Counted from the stretch's first letter, positions 16,895-26,418 are shown. The stretch: DNA of 64,000 bases from JAMOBE01 sp039908285 (GCA_039908285.1 JAMOBE010000005.1:15655-79654); one strand, 5' to 3'. Translations and numbers: made by a program. Notes: generated by a model not told the origin, from the sequence alone.

Positions 16895-18313
16895 ATGGGC
16901 AGGTTGGTCGTGTTCGCCGCGTTGGCCATGGCGGTGGTCCTGGCGCCCCTCCCGGCACGGCCCGTCTCGGCACAGACCGTGCCGACGTCGCGGGCGCAGG
17001 TCAGCACATCGTTCGCGCCGGTGGTCCGGCAGGCGGCTCCGGCGGTGGTCAATATCTATAGCCGCCGGGTGGTGAAGACGTCGAAAAACGTGTCGCCGCT
17101 GCTGGACGACCCGCTGTTCCGCTATTTCTTCGGCGAGCAGTTCGGCCTCGGGGTGCCGAAGGAACGGGTGCAGAGTTCCCTCGGCTCAGGGGTGATCATC
17201 CGCTCCGATGGCGTGGTGGTGACCAACCACCACGTGATCAAGGACTCGGACGAGGTCATCGTCGTCCTCGCCGACCGCCGGGAGTTCGAGGCCAAGGTGG
17301 TGGGAACCGACGAGCGCACCGACCTCGCCGTGGTGAGAATCGACACCCATGGGGAGAAGCTGCCGGCGCTTATCCTCGGCAACTCGGACGAACTGGAGGT
17401 GGGCGACCTGGTGCTGGCCATCGGCAATCCCTTCGGCGTCGGGCAGACGGTGACCAGCGGCATCGTCTCGGCCCTGGCGCGCACCTCGGTCGGCGTGTCC
17501 GACTATCGCTTCTTCATCCAGACCGATGCCGCCATCAATCCCGGCAATTCCGGCGGGGCGCTGGTGACCGTGGACGGGCGACTCGCCGGCATCAACAGCG
17601 CCATCTACAGCCGCAGCGGCGGCAACATCGGCATCGGCTTCGCCATTCCCGCCAACATGGTCAAGGCGGTGGTGGACGGGGTGCTGGCGCAGGGCCGGCC
17701 GGTGCGGCCGTGGCTGGGGGCCTCGGGCCAGGCGGTGACGCCGGAGATCGCCGAGTCGCTTGGTCTGGCGCGGCCGGTGGGAGTCCTGGTCAACGCCGTG
17801 CGGCGCGGCGGGCCGGCCGACACCGCCGGGCTGCGCAAGGGCGACGTCATCCTGGCGGTCAACAGCCACGAGGTGGAGGACCCCGAGGCCCTGCGCTATC
17901 GCATCGCCACCCTGCCGGTGGGCGAAACCGCCACCCTCAAGGTGCAGCGGGCCGGGGAGGCGCGGGGGATCGCCGTGCGGCTGGTGGCCCCGCCCGACCA
18001 GCCGCCGCGCGAGCTGACCGACATCAAGGGCCGCAACCCCTTCGCCGGGGCCACCGTGGCCAACGTCAACCCAGCCCTGACCGAGGAGCTGGGCCTGGGG
18101 GCCATCGAGGGAGGCGTGATCGTGACCCGCGTCCGGCGCGACAGCCTGGCCGACCGCATCAACCTTCGCCCGGGCGACGTCGTGCTCGACATCAACGGAC
18201 GGACCATCGCCACCGTGGCCGAACTGAAACAGTCGCTGGTGGACGCCGACAAGGGCTGGCGGATCATGGTCCGGCGCGGGGAGAGCGTGCTGACGGTGGC
18301 GGTGGGGGGGTGA
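16895..18313 (+). CDS. Periplasmic Do/DegQ-like serine protease
   Basis: A 472-residue HtrA-family protein with a signal peptide (residues 1-27, PVSAQ). The catalytic triad is His in 'TNHHVIKD' (about 110), Asp in 'RTDLAVV' (about 143) and Ser in 'NPGNSGG' (about 218). Two PDZ domains follow (about 270-360 and 375-470). It degrades or refolds damaged envelope proteins. The start ATG 16895 has GGGAGG at the right distance. A dispersed repeat follows the stop. Confidence 0.93.
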   Translation: MGRLVVFAALAMAVVLAPLPARPVSAQTVPTSRAQVSTSFAPVVRQAAPAVVNIYSRRVVKTSKNVSPLLDDPLFRYFFGEQFGLGVPKERVQSSLGSGVIIRSDGVVVTNHHVIKDSDEVIVVLADRREFEAKVVGTDERTDLAVVRIDTHGEKLPALILGNSDELEVGDLVLAIGNPFGVGQTVTSGIVSALARTSVGVSDYRFFIQTDAAINPGNSGGALVTVDGRLAGINSAIYSRSGGNIGIGFAIPANMVKAVVDGVLAQGRPVRPWLGASGQAVTPEIAESLGLARPVGVLVNAVRRGGPADTAGLRKGDVILAVNSHEVEDPEALRYRIATLPVGETATLKVQRAGEARGIAVRLVAPPDQPPRELTDIKGRNPFAGATVANVNPALTEELGLGAIEGGVIVTRVRRDSLADRINLRPGDVVLDINGRTIATVAELKQSLVDADKGWRIMVRRGESVLTVAVGG

Positions 18314-18333
18314 ACGGGATTTGAACCTCTACT

Positions 18334-18450
18334 CCCTCTCCCCCTCGAGGGGGAGAGGGCCGGGGTGAGGGGGTGGGGCAACCAGCACCATCTCGAGAGT
18401 TTCGGCACCCCCCTCACCCAACCCTCTCCCCCCGAAGAGGGGGGAGAGGG
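18334..18450. repeat. GC-rich dispersed palindromic element
   Basis: A nearly identical copy of the element at 1603-1720, ending AGAGGGCTTTTGG. It sits between two convergent genes and could end transcription from both sides. Confidence 0.88.
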
Positions 18451-18471
18451 CTTTTGGTGTTTGAGGTCCCC

Positions 18472-19836
18472 TCACCGGTCCCTGGGGTCCTTCTGCCGCA
18501 TTTTTTTCTTCAGGGCCATGGCCGAGGTCTGGATGTCCTGAGCCCGCACCAGGGACGGGGTGTTCTTCGGCAGCAGGGCGGCCGCCCGGCCGGCGTGATA
18601 GATGGCCTCGTCCAGGGCGCCGGTCAGCATGGCGAACTCGGCCATGGCGAGGGAGGCCACGCCCATGTTGCCGCTGCGGCCATGGATGATGGACATGAGT
18701 CGCCAGGCGAAGGCGCTTTCCGGCTCGCGCTGGAGGGCGGCGTCCAGGTGGCCCACCGCCTCGCGCTGCAGGGCGGCGTCGTCCAGTTCCACCAGCACCT
18801 GGGCCAGCGACGTGCGCAGAAGCGCGCTGTCGGGAAGCAGCCGGACCGCCTTGCGATAGGGCTCCAGCGCCTCATTGAGCCGTCCGTTCTCGAACAGCAT
18901 CTGGCCCTTCAGTTCAGAGAAATAGGGGTCGTCGGGCTGCTCGGCGATCAGGCCGTCGATCAGCGGCCGCGCCTGTCCGAGATCCGCCTTGCGATAGAAG
19001 GCGACGGCGCGGGCATAGCGGGCGTGGACCGACCGGTCCGCCTCCTTGTAGCGGGCGAAGGTCCGGGCCGCCGGCTCGGTGAAGGCGAACAGCTTGGCCT
19101 TGATGCGCTGGAACATGGCCTCGAACGCGGGGTTGGCGGGGCTCTCCCCGCCGGGTGCCGAGTCCAGGTGATGGCGCACGAACTCGATGCGGTCGCGGGT
19201 GATCGGGTGGGTGCGGACATAGGGGTCCTGCTGGCGCACCGACAGCAGTTCCTGGTCGCCCAGGACCTCGAAGAAGTCCAGCATGCCCCGCGGTGACTGC
19301 TTCGTGGCATCGAGCAGCCGCATCGCCGCCTGATCGGCCGACTGCTCCTGGGTGCGGGTGAAGGCGAACAGGGAGCGCATAGCCAGCTCCTGGCCCCCCA
19401 TGGCGATCGCTCCGCCGACGTCGCCCCGTCCGGTGGCCATGGCCGCCGCCGCCCCGAGTGCCGCCGCCAGCAGGGCCTCGGTCTGGGCCTGGGCGACCTC
19501 GTCCCGCAGGGTCACCAGGTGCCCGCCGGCGATGTGGCCCGTCTCGTGGGCCAGCACGCCGATGAGCTGGTTCGCGGTCTCGGTCTTCAAAAGAAGGGCG
19601 GTGTGGATGTACATGTTGAGGCCATCGGCGACGAAGGCGTTCAGCGACTTGTCGGCGAGGATGTGCAGGCGTACCGAATCCGGAGCGATGCCCGCCGATT
19701 GGAACAGTGGCGTGGCAAAGGCGCGGATGGTATTTTCGATTTCCGCGTCCCGTATTACAGTCCGCCTGTTGGAGTCGGCCTGGACAGGGCTGCCCAGAAG
19801 GCACAGGACAACCAGAAGTATGGTCAGCAGCCGCAT
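18472..19836 (-). CDS. M48-family metalloprotease with C-terminal TPR (BepA-like)
   Basis: A 454-residue periplasmic protein with a signal peptide at 1-20. The zinc motif HETGH is at 97-101, with the third ligand region 'EQSADQAAMRLL' near 170. The C-terminal half (about 270-440) is TPR-like. The architecture matches BepA/YfgC, which checks assembly of the LPS transporter LptD and other outer membrane proteins. Its start codon overlaps the start of the divergent GGT gene by two bases. Confidence 0.9.
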   Translation of the reverse strand: MRLLTILLVVLCLLGSPVQADSNRRTVIRDAEIENTIRAFATPLFQSAGIAPDSVRLHILADKSLNAFVADGLNMYIHTALLLKTETANQLIGVLAHETGHIAGGHLVTLRDEVAQAQTEALLAAALGAAAAMATGRGDVGGAIAMGGQELAMRSLFAFTRTQEQSADQAAMRLLDATKQSPRGMLDFFEVLGDQELLSVRQQDPYVRTHPITRDRIEFVRHHLDSAPGGESPANPAFEAMFQRIKAKLFAFTEPAARTFARYKEADRSVHARYARAVAFYRKADLGQARPLIDGLIAEQPDDPYFSELKGQMLFENGRLNEALEPYRKAVRLLPDSALLRTSLAQVLVELDDAALQREAVGHLDAALQREPESAFAWRLMSIIHGRSGNMGVASLAMAEFAMLTGALDEAIYHAGRAAALLPKNTPSLVRAQDIQTSAMALKKKMRQKDPRDR

Positions 19837-21538
19837 GTATTCTCACACCGATCACCGTCCGCCCCGCGGCGGCGCGGACTCTGGACGGATCAAGGGTATC
19901 GCCCGGTCGGGGCTTCGTCAACGCGCGCCGGCGGTGTTTCTGGCCCTGGTGTTTCTGGCCCTGGCGCTGCTGGCCGGGGTGGGCGCCTGCGACCCCCAGC
20001 GGCCCGCCGCCGGAACCACCGGCTATGCGAGTGGCTTCGCCGGAGCGGTGGTGGCCGACGAGCCGCGGGCCGCGCTGGCCGCCCGTGACATCCTGTCGAC
20101 GGGGGGCGGGGCCGTCGACGCGGCGGTCGCCCTGGCCTTCACCATGGCGGTGACCAATCCCTCCTCGGCCGGGCTCGGCGGAGGCGGCGTGTGCATGGTC
20201 CGCGATCCCAAGGTCCCCACCGTCGAGACGCTGGAGTTCTACGCGACCGCCCCCGCCCAGATCGCTCCCGGCACCCCCCGTCCCAGCGCGGTGCCGGGCC
20301 TGCCCCGCGGCCTTTACGCCCTGCATGCCAAGTATGGAAAGGTGCGCTGGGAGCAGCTTCTGGCGTCGGCCGAGACGCTGGCCCGCTTCGGCAACACGGT
20401 GTCGCGCTCGCTGGCCCAGGACCTGACCCTGATCACCGAGCCGCTCCTTCAGGACGCCGAGATCCGCCGCGTGTTCGCCGACGGCACCGGACGGATTCTT
20501 CAGGAAGGCGCTCCCCTCGCCCAGATCGACCTGGCGGCGACCATCGGCCGCATCCGCCTGCGCGGTCCGGGTGAGTTCTATCTCGGCCAGGCTGCCCGCG
20601 ACCTGGTGGCGGCGGTGACGGCGGCCGGAGGATCGCTGTCGCTCGAGGACCTGCGGGACTATGCGCCCCGCTGGATCGACACCCTGCAGGTGCCCTTCGG
20701 CACCAATGTCGCCCATTTCGCTCCGCCCCCCGCCGGCGGTGGGGTGGCCGGCCAGATGTGGGCGATGCTGGTGGACGGCGAGCGCTACACACGGCTCGCC
20801 GACGACGACCGTCACCACCTGATGGCGCAGGTGGCGATGCGCGCCTATGCCGACCGGACGGTGTGGATGAAGCCCGACGGCACCAGCTCGGTGCCGGCCC
20901 CGGACCTGGTGACCCCGGCCCGCGTGACCGGGCTGATGGCCAGTTACAATTCGGAGCGCTTCGTCCAGGTGCCGCACCCCAATCCCGCCATCACCGAGAA
21001 CCCGGCGGGAACCGGCTTCACGGTGGTGGACTCGCGGGGCCTGGCCGTGTCCTGCGTTCTCAGCATGAACAACCTGTTCGGCATCGGTCGTATCGCCCCC
21101 GGAACGGGAATGGTGCTGGCGGCGGCTCCCCACCCTGGCGGGCGCGGCCCGTATGCCCTGGCGCCGATGATGGTGGTGAAACGGAACGTTCCAGAAATGA
21201 TTTTCGCCGGGACCGGAACCGGAGGACCGCCGGCGGCGTCGGCCCTGGTGGCGACGGCGGCGCGGACCATCCTCGGCCGGCGCCTGCTTGCCGAGGCGGT
21301 GATGGCGCCGCGGCTGCATGCCGGGATGACTCCGGACCTGGTGGTGGTCGAGACCGCGGGGCAGCCACAGGTGACGGATGGCCTGGGGAAGCGGGGCTAT
21401 ACGCTCGGGGTCATGGGCAAGTTCGGTCGGGTCAACGCCGTGGGCTGTCCCGATGGCCTGCCGCCGCGGCCCGACACCTGCGAGGCGGTCAATGATCCCC
21501 GGGCGTCCGGGATCGGCATGATCGTGAATGGCGGATGA
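19835..21538 (+). CDS. Gamma-glutamyltransferase-like lipoprotein
   Basis: About 567 residues. An N-terminal hydrophobic stretch ends in a lipobox-like VGAC. The Ntn-hydrolase GGT signs follow: 'ARDILSTGGGAVDAAVA', 'SAGLGGGGVCMV' and 'MNNLFGIGR'. At the place where GGT places the nucleophilic Thr that starts the small subunit (TTHYSVVD in E. coli), this protein reads GTGFTVVD, so the Thr is shifted by one in a by-eye alignment. ATG 19835 overlaps the divergent M48 start; a GTG about 100 bp downstream, just before the hydrophobic stretch, is an alternative. It may process glutathione or another gamma-glutamyl compound, or be inactive. Confidence 0.78.
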   Translation: MYSHTDHRPPRGGADSGRIKGIARSGLRQRAPAVFLALVFLALALLAGVGACDPQRPAAGTTGYASGFAGAVVADEPRAALAARDILSTGGGAVDAAVALAFTMAVTNPSSAGLGGGGVCMVRDPKVPTVETLEFYATAPAQIAPGTPRPSAVPGLPRGLYALHAKYGKVRWEQLLASAETLARFGNTVSRSLAQDLTLITEPLLQDAEIRRVFADGTGRILQEGAPLAQIDLAATIGRIRLRGPGEFYLGQAARDLVAAVTAAGGSLSLEDLRDYAPRWIDTLQVPFGTNVAHFAPPPAGGGVAGQMWAMLVDGERYTRLADDDRHHLMAQVAMRAYADRTVWMKPDGTSSVPAPDLVTPARVTGLMASYNSERFVQVPHPNPAITENPAGTGFTVVDSRGLAVSCVLSMNNLFGIGRIAPGTGMVLAAAPHPGGRGPYALAPMMVVKRNVPEMIFAGTGTGGPPAASALVATAARTILGRRLLAEAVMAPRLHAGMTPDLVVVETAGQPQVTDGLGKRGYTLGVMGKFGRVNAVGCPDGLPPRPDTCEAVNDPRASGIGMIVNGG

Positions 21539-22601
21539 TCTCCATGCCACTGACACGGTGCCCATGCGCATCACCCTGATCGACGACTCCATTCCCTTCG
21601 ACGGCTACACGCCGGTGGCCTACCCCCTTGGTGGGGCGGAGAAGGCGTTCGCCAGTCTGGCGGCGGCCCTAGCGGGGCGCGGGCACGAGGTGACGGTGAT
21701 CAATCGCTGCCGGATGCCGACCGTGATCGACGGTGTCCGCTGGGAAACCTGGACCGGCCGGCCGAAGCGGGATCCCGAGGTGGTGATCGCCTTCCGCAAG
21801 GTGGCGCTGCTGGACACCCTGCGTCACACCGGCCGGCGGATCCTGTGGCTGACGTCGTCGGGACGGGCGCTGGACCGGCCGGCGGAGCGGGAGATCCTCG
21901 AGACCCATCGGCCGGCACTGGTGTTTCTCGGCCAGACCCACCGGACCACCTGGTCGCGACCGGCCTGGTCGGGCGGGCCGAAGGTGGCCGTCATTCCTCC
22001 CGGCGTGCGCGAGGCCTATCTCGGCGAAACGCCCAACGAACCGGCGACACCGCCCCGGGCCATCGTCACCACCCACCCCTCCCACGGGCTGGACTGGCTG
22101 CTGGACCTGTGGACCCGGCGCATCCACGCCGAAGTGCCGGAGGCCGAGCTGCATATCTACTCCGCCGTGCTGTCCAAGGGGCTGGCCGGAGCGGAGGTGC
22201 CCGAGGCGGTGCGGCCGGTGCTGCGCCGCGTGGTGGCTGGCCGCGCCCAGGGGGTGGTGGTGCAGGCGCCGGGAAATGATTTCGACATGGCCGAAGCCTA
22301 CCGCAAGGCGCGGGTGCATCTCTATCCCGGGCATCCCGACGACATGGGGTTCTGGACCCTGGCCGAGAGTCAGGCCGCCGGTCTGCCGGCGGTGGCGCGA
22401 ACCCTCGGTGCCGCCGCCGACCGCATCGTCGACGGCCGCACCGGCTACCTGGTTCCCGACGCCGAGGCCCTGGCCAACATAGCGCAGATGGTGCTGACCA
22501 GCGACCGGGTGTTCCGCTCCCTCAGCGACGAGGCCAGGTCCACCCAGCGCTCCCGCACCTGGGACGCGGTGGCGGCGGAGTTCGAGGGCCTGTGGAAATG
22601 A
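21528..22601 (+). CDS. Glycosyltransferase family 4
   Basis: A 357-residue GT-B fold transferase. 'PLGGAEKAFASLAAAL' opens the acceptor domain, and 'HLYPGHPDDMGFWTLAESQAAGLPAVA' (quoted in part) has the GT4 E-x7-E type nucleotide-sugar site. The N-terminal 'ITLIDDSIPFDGYTP' closely resembles that of the GT4 protein at 24323, so the two are paralogues. It overlaps the GGT stop by 11 bp if ATG 21528 is used. ATG 21564 fits the start of the fold better. It is the first gene of the surface-glycan cluster. Confidence 0.82.
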   Translation: MADDLHATDTVPMRITLIDDSIPFDGYTPVAYPLGGAEKAFASLAAALAGRGHEVTVINRCRMPTVIDGVRWETWTGRPKRDPEVVIAFRKVALLDTLRHTGRRILWLTSSGRALDRPAEREILETHRPALVFLGQTHRTTWSRPAWSGGPKVAVIPPGVREAYLGETPNEPATPPRAIVTTHPSHGLDWLLDLWTRRIHAEVPEAELHIYSAVLSKGLAGAEVPEAVRPVLRRVVAGRAQGVVVQAPGNDFDMAEAYRKARVHLYPGHPDDMGFWTLAESQAAGLPAVARTLGAAADRIVDGRTGYLVPDAEALANIAQMVLTSDRVFRSLSDEARSTQRSRTWDAVAAEFEGLWK

Positions 22602-22605
22602 AGGC

Positions 22606-23565
22606 ATGAAAATCCTGTTCATCACCTCGACCCGGATCGGTGACGCCGTGCTGTCGACCGGGCTTCTCGACCATCTTCTCCGCACCTATCCGCAGGCCCG
22701 GGTGACCATCGCCTGCGGCCCGCAGCCCCTGCCCCTGTTCGCCGCCGTCCCCAACCTGGACCGGGCGATTCCCATGGCCAAGGGGCGGTGGGCGCGGCAC
22801 TGGATCAGCCTGTGGCTAACCTGCGTCGGCACCCGCTGGGATATCGTGGTCGACCTGCGCAAGTCGGCGGTGTCGTATCTGCTGCGCGCCCGCAAGCGTT
22901 ATCAGCTCGGCGGCGGGACCGAACCGATCCACCGCGTGCGCCAGATCGCCGACGTGCTGGACCTGCCCGAGCCCCCCATGCCGAAGATCTGGACGGCCCG
23001 CAGCCATGGGGAGGCGGCGGCGCGACTCATTCCTCCCGGGCCGCCGGTGCTGGCGGTGGGGCCGACCAGCAACTGGCGGGCCAAGACCTGGCGGCCGGGG
23101 AACTTCGTCGAGCTGGCGGAGCGCCTGGCCGGGCCGGCCGGCATCCTTCCCGGGGCGCGCATCGCCGTCTTCGGGGCCGGCAACGAGCGGCCGCACGCCC
23201 AGCCGGTCATCGACGCCCTGCCGGCCGGGCGCTGCATCGACCTGGTGGGCTCGGTGGACCTTTTGACGGCCTATGCCTGCCTCGAGCGCTGTGACTTCTA
23301 CGTCGGCAACGACTCGGCGCTGATGCACTTGGCGGCGGCGTCCGGCATCCCGACCCTCGGCCTGTTCGGCCCAAGCCCCGAGGTGTTCTATGCGCCGTGG
23401 AGCTGGAACGCCGCGGTGGTCCGCACCGTCGAGCCCTTCGAGACCATCTTTCCCGAGAATTTCGACCACCGCAACTCGGACACGCTGATGGACAGCCTGA
23501 CTCCCGACATGGCGGAGGAGGCGGCGCGCGATCTCTGGCACCGCAGCATGGGAGTCGCGGCATGA
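22606..23565 (+). CDS. Glycosyltransferase family 9 (heptosyltransferase-like)
   Basis: A 319-residue protein. 'ILFITSTRIGDAVLSTGLL' at the N terminus and 'YVGNDSALMHLAAASGIPTLGLFG' (two conserved blocks) are typical of ADP-heptose:LPS heptosyltransferases, as is 'GPTSNWRAKTW'. It likely adds a residue to LPS inner core on the cytoplasmic side. It starts 4 bp after the previous stop and its own stop overlaps the next start (ATGA). Confidence 0.9.
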   Translation: MKILFITSTRIGDAVLSTGLLDHLLRTYPQARVTIACGPQPLPLFAAVPNLDRAIPMAKGRWARHWISLWLTCVGTRWDIVVDLRKSAVSYLLRARKRYQLGGGTEPIHRVRQIADVLDLPEPPMPKIWTARSHGEAAARLIPPGPPVLAVGPTSNWRAKTWRPGNFVELAERLAGPAGILPGARIAVFGAGNERPHAQPVIDALPAGRCIDLVGSVDLLTAYACLERCDFYVGNDSALMHLAAASGIPTLGLFGPSPEVFYAPWSWNAAVVRTVEPFETIFPENFDHRNSDTLMDSLTPDMAEEAARDLWHRSMGVAA

Positions 23566-24323
23566 ACTCGACCATCACCCTGTCGGCCGTGATCTCGGTC
23601 CGCAACGAAGAGCGTCAACTCGCCGAGTGCCTGGAGCGGCTGCGCTTCGCCGACGAACTGGTGGTGCTTCTGGACAAGTGCACCGACGGCTCCCGGGCCA
23701 TCGCCGAGCGCTTCACCGACCGGCTGGTGGAGGGGGCCTGGGACATCGAGGGCGACCGCCGCAACGCCGGCATCGCCGCCTGCCGCGGCCGCTGGATTCT
23801 CGAGATCGACGCCGACGAGCGGGTGGACGACGAGCTGGCGGCCGAGATTCTCCAGGTGGTCGCCACCTCCACCGACGACATTCACGAGATCCCGGTGGAC
23901 AACTACATCGGCGGCCGGCTGGTGCGCTACGGCTGGGGGGCCTCCTTCGGCAAGGCGGCCTATGCCGGGCTGTTCCGCCGCGGCGCCAAGGAGTGGGGAC
24001 GCCAGCGGGTCCATCCCTCGGTCGTCTTTACCGGGCGGCGCGGGAGAAGACTCAGCCATCGCCTGCGCCACTACGTCGATCGCAACATATCGGACATGAT
24101 CCGGCGCCTGGACAACTACTCGACCGCTCGGGCCAAGGACCTGCGGGACAGCGGCAACCCGGGAAATCTCGCCAACAATCTGCGACGCGTGGTATCGCGC
24201 TTCATCAAGTGCTACGTTGGGCGCAAGGGGTACCGCGAGGGTGGTCATGGACTGCTGATCGCCCTGTGCGCGGCTCTCTATCCCCTGCTGTCCTATCTGA
24301 AGGCGACCCTAGAGGACGAGTGA
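23562..24323 (+). CDS. Glycosyltransferase family 2 (WaaE/KdtX-like)
   Basis: A 253-residue GT-A protein. 'AVISVRNEERQLAECL' at residue 9 onward and the metal-binding 'EIDADERVDDEL' are typical of KdtX/WaaE glucosyltransferases acting on LPS core. A C-terminal hydrophobic helix may hold it at the membrane. Start ATG 23562 overlaps the upstream stop and its stop overlaps the next ATG (TGATG), so translation is coupled. Confidence 0.88.
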   Translation: MNSTITLSAVISVRNEERQLAECLERLRFADELVVLLDKCTDGSRAIAERFTDRLVEGAWDIEGDRRNAGIAACRGRWILEIDADERVDDELAAEILQVVATSTDDIHEIPVDNYIGGRLVRYGWGASFGKAAYAGLFRRGAKEWGRQRVHPSVVFTGRRGRRLSHRLRHYVDRNISDMIRRLDNYSTARAKDLRDSGNPGNLANNLRRVVSRFIKCYVGRKGYREGGHGLLIALCAALYPLLSYLKATLEDE

Positions 24324-25372
24324 TGGCGAAAATCGTCCTGGCGGACGACGGCATCGAGTTCGACGGCCGAACCCCTGAGCATTCGCCGCTCGGCGGGGCC
24401 GAAAGCTCGGTCATCGCCCTGTGCGAGACGCTGGCCCGCCGCGGCCACGAGGTGATCGTGCGCAACGTCTGCAAGGCGCCCGTGCGCCACAACGGAGTCG
24501 ACTGGGCGCCGCTCGAGGGGGGACTACCGCCGACGGCGGATCTGTTCATCGCCAACCGGGGAGACCGGCTGATCCAGGCCATGCCCGGGGCGCGGCGCAC
24601 GGTGTTCTGGATCCATAATCCGGCGACCTACCTGCTCAAGGGGCGATACCTCTGGAAGCTATGGCGGAAAAAGCCGGCCATCGTCTTCATCGGCGATTAC
24701 CATGCCACCACATATCCGGCATGGGCGCCGGGCGGAGAACGGGTGGTCATTCCCTATGGGCTGCCCGACATGTTCCGCACGGCGGCGCCGGCGCCGGACA
24801 TGCCCGGGCCGCGGGCCATCTTCACCTCCAATCCCCTGCGCGGGTTGGACTGGCTGCTGGAGGTGTGGGCGGAGAAGATCCACCCCCGTGTCCCCGGGGC
24901 GGAGCTGCACGTGTTCTCGGGTCCGGCCACCTATGGTGCCGCCGGCCGGGAGAAGGCGCAGCGGATGGGGGCGGTCCTGGACAGGGCGCGAGCGCTGGCG
25001 GCCCAGGGCGTGGTGTTGCGGGCACCGGTGGCCAAGGCCGTCCTGCTCGATGAGTTGCGGTGGGCTCGGGTGATGCTCTATAAGGGCGATGTGAACGAGA
25101 CCTTTTGCATGGCCCTCGGCGAGGCGCAGGCGGTGGGTGTGCCGGCAGTGGTTCAGCCGATCGGGTCGGTGGTGGAGCGGGTGGTCGATGGCCGCACCGG
25201 CTTCATCGCGGTCGACGCGAGCGCCTTCGCCGACGGCGCCGTCCGCCTCCTGTCCGACGAGGCGTGCTGGCGGCGGATGCATGCGGCGGCCCTCGAGCTG
25301 CAGAGAAACTGGACCTGGGACGAGGCGGCGGCGGCCTTCGAGCGCCTGATTCCCGAGGAGAAAGGCCGATGA
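24323..25372 (+). CDS. Glycosyltransferase family 4
   Basis: A 349-residue GT-B protein. 'IVLADDGIEFDGRTP' and 'PLGGAESSVIAL' mark the N-terminal domain, shared with the paralogue at 21528. 'ETFCMALGEAQAVGVPAVV' is the nucleotide-sugar site. The reading frame is coupled to both neighbours by overlapping stop and start codons. The sugar and acceptor cannot be assigned. Confidence 0.85.
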   Translation: MAKIVLADDGIEFDGRTPEHSPLGGAESSVIALCETLARRGHEVIVRNVCKAPVRHNGVDWAPLEGGLPPTADLFIANRGDRLIQAMPGARRTVFWIHNPATYLLKGRYLWKLWRKKPAIVFIGDYHATTYPAWAPGGERVVIPYGLPDMFRTAAPAPDMPGPRAIFTSNPLRGLDWLLEVWAEKIHPRVPGAELHVFSGPATYGAAGREKAQRMGAVLDRARALAAQGVVLRAPVAKAVLLDELRWARVMLYKGDVNETFCMALGEAQAVGVPAVVQPIGSVVERVVDGRTGFIAVDASAFADGAVRLLSDEACWRRMHAAALELQRNWTWDEAAAAFERLIPEEKGR

Positions 25373-26418
25373 CCCGCGTTCTCCAGGCCATGGCGGGTGC
25401 CGAGTTCGGCGGTGCCGAGGCGTTTTTCGTCCGTCTGGTCCAGGCCATTCACCGGGCCGGAGTCGACCAGCACGTGGTCATCCGCGAGCACCATCGGCGG
25501 GCGGAGATGCTGCGCGCCGGTGGCCTGCCGCCGGTCGAGCTGCCGTTCGGCGGCGCCCTGGACCTGAAGACACGTCTCGGCTTCCGGCACGAGATCTCGG
25601 CGTTCCAGCCCGACATCGTCATGACCTGGATGAACCGCGCCACCCGATTCTGTCCGAAGGGCCGGTTCGTGCACGTGGGCCGACTCGGCGGCTACTATGA
25701 CCTCAAGTATTACCAGGCCTGCGACCACCTGGTGGGCAATACCCAGGATATCGTCGACTATGTGATCCGCCAGGGCTGGCCGAGCGACCGGGCACACTAC
25801 CTGCCCAACTTCGTCAGCGAGGAGCGGGCGCCCCCGGTGGTGCGCATGACCTACTACACCCCGGACAGTTCGCCGCTGATCCTGTCTCTCGGGCGGCTGC
25901 ATGCCAACAAGGGCTTCGACGTCCTGCTGAAGGCCATGACCATGGTGCCGGAGGCCTATCTGTGGATCGCCGGCGATGGGCCGCTACGGGCGGAGCTGGA
26001 GGCCATGGCGGCACAGCTCGCGGTCAAGCCGCGGGTGCGGTTCCTCGGCTGGCGCGACGATGTGGCGGCGCTGTTCGCGACGGCCGACCTGTTCGTCTGC
26101 CCCTCGCGCCATGAGCCCCTCGGCAACGTCATCCTGGAGGCCTGGGCGCAGGAACTGCCGGTGGTCGCCACCGAAAGTCAGGGGCCGGCGGCGCTGATCC
26201 ACAAGGACGTCAACGGCGTCATGACGCCGGTGGACGAGCCGACCGCCCTGGCCAAGGGCATCAAGCGGGTGCTGCAGGATGCCACGTTCGCCCGCAACAT
26301 CGCCGCCGGGGGGCGCCAGACCTTCGAGAGCCAATTCACCGAGGCCGCGGTGGTGGCCCGTTACAAAACCTTTTTCGAGCAGGTCACCGGGACATGTGCG
26401 GCATCGCCGGCGTCATGA
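25369..26418 (+). CDS. Glycosyltransferase family 4
   Basis: A 349-residue GT4 enzyme with 'EFGGAEAFFVRLVQAIHRAG' near the N terminus, 'SLGRLHANKGFDVLLKAM' and the 'EPLGNVILEAWAQELPVVAT' active-site segment. It differs from the two paralogous GT4 enzymes of the cluster. It starts within the previous stop (ATGA) and overlaps the amidotransferase by 25 bp. Confidence 0.9.
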   Translation: MTRVLQAMAGAEFGGAEAFFVRLVQAIHRAGVDQHVVIREHHRRAEMLRAGGLPPVELPFGGALDLKTRLGFRHEISAFQPDIVMTWMNRATRFCPKGRFVHVGRLGGYYDLKYYQACDHLVGNTQDIVDYVIRQGWPSDRAHYLPNFVSEERAPPVVRMTYYTPDSSPLILSLGRLHANKGFDVLLKAMTMVPEAYLWIAGDGPLRAELEAMAAQLAVKPRVRFLGWRDDVAALFATADLFVCPSRHEPLGNVILEAWAQELPVVATESQGPAALIHKDVNGVMTPVDEPTALAKGIKRVLQDATFARNIAAGGRQTFESQFTEAAVVARYKTFFEQVTGTCAASPAS

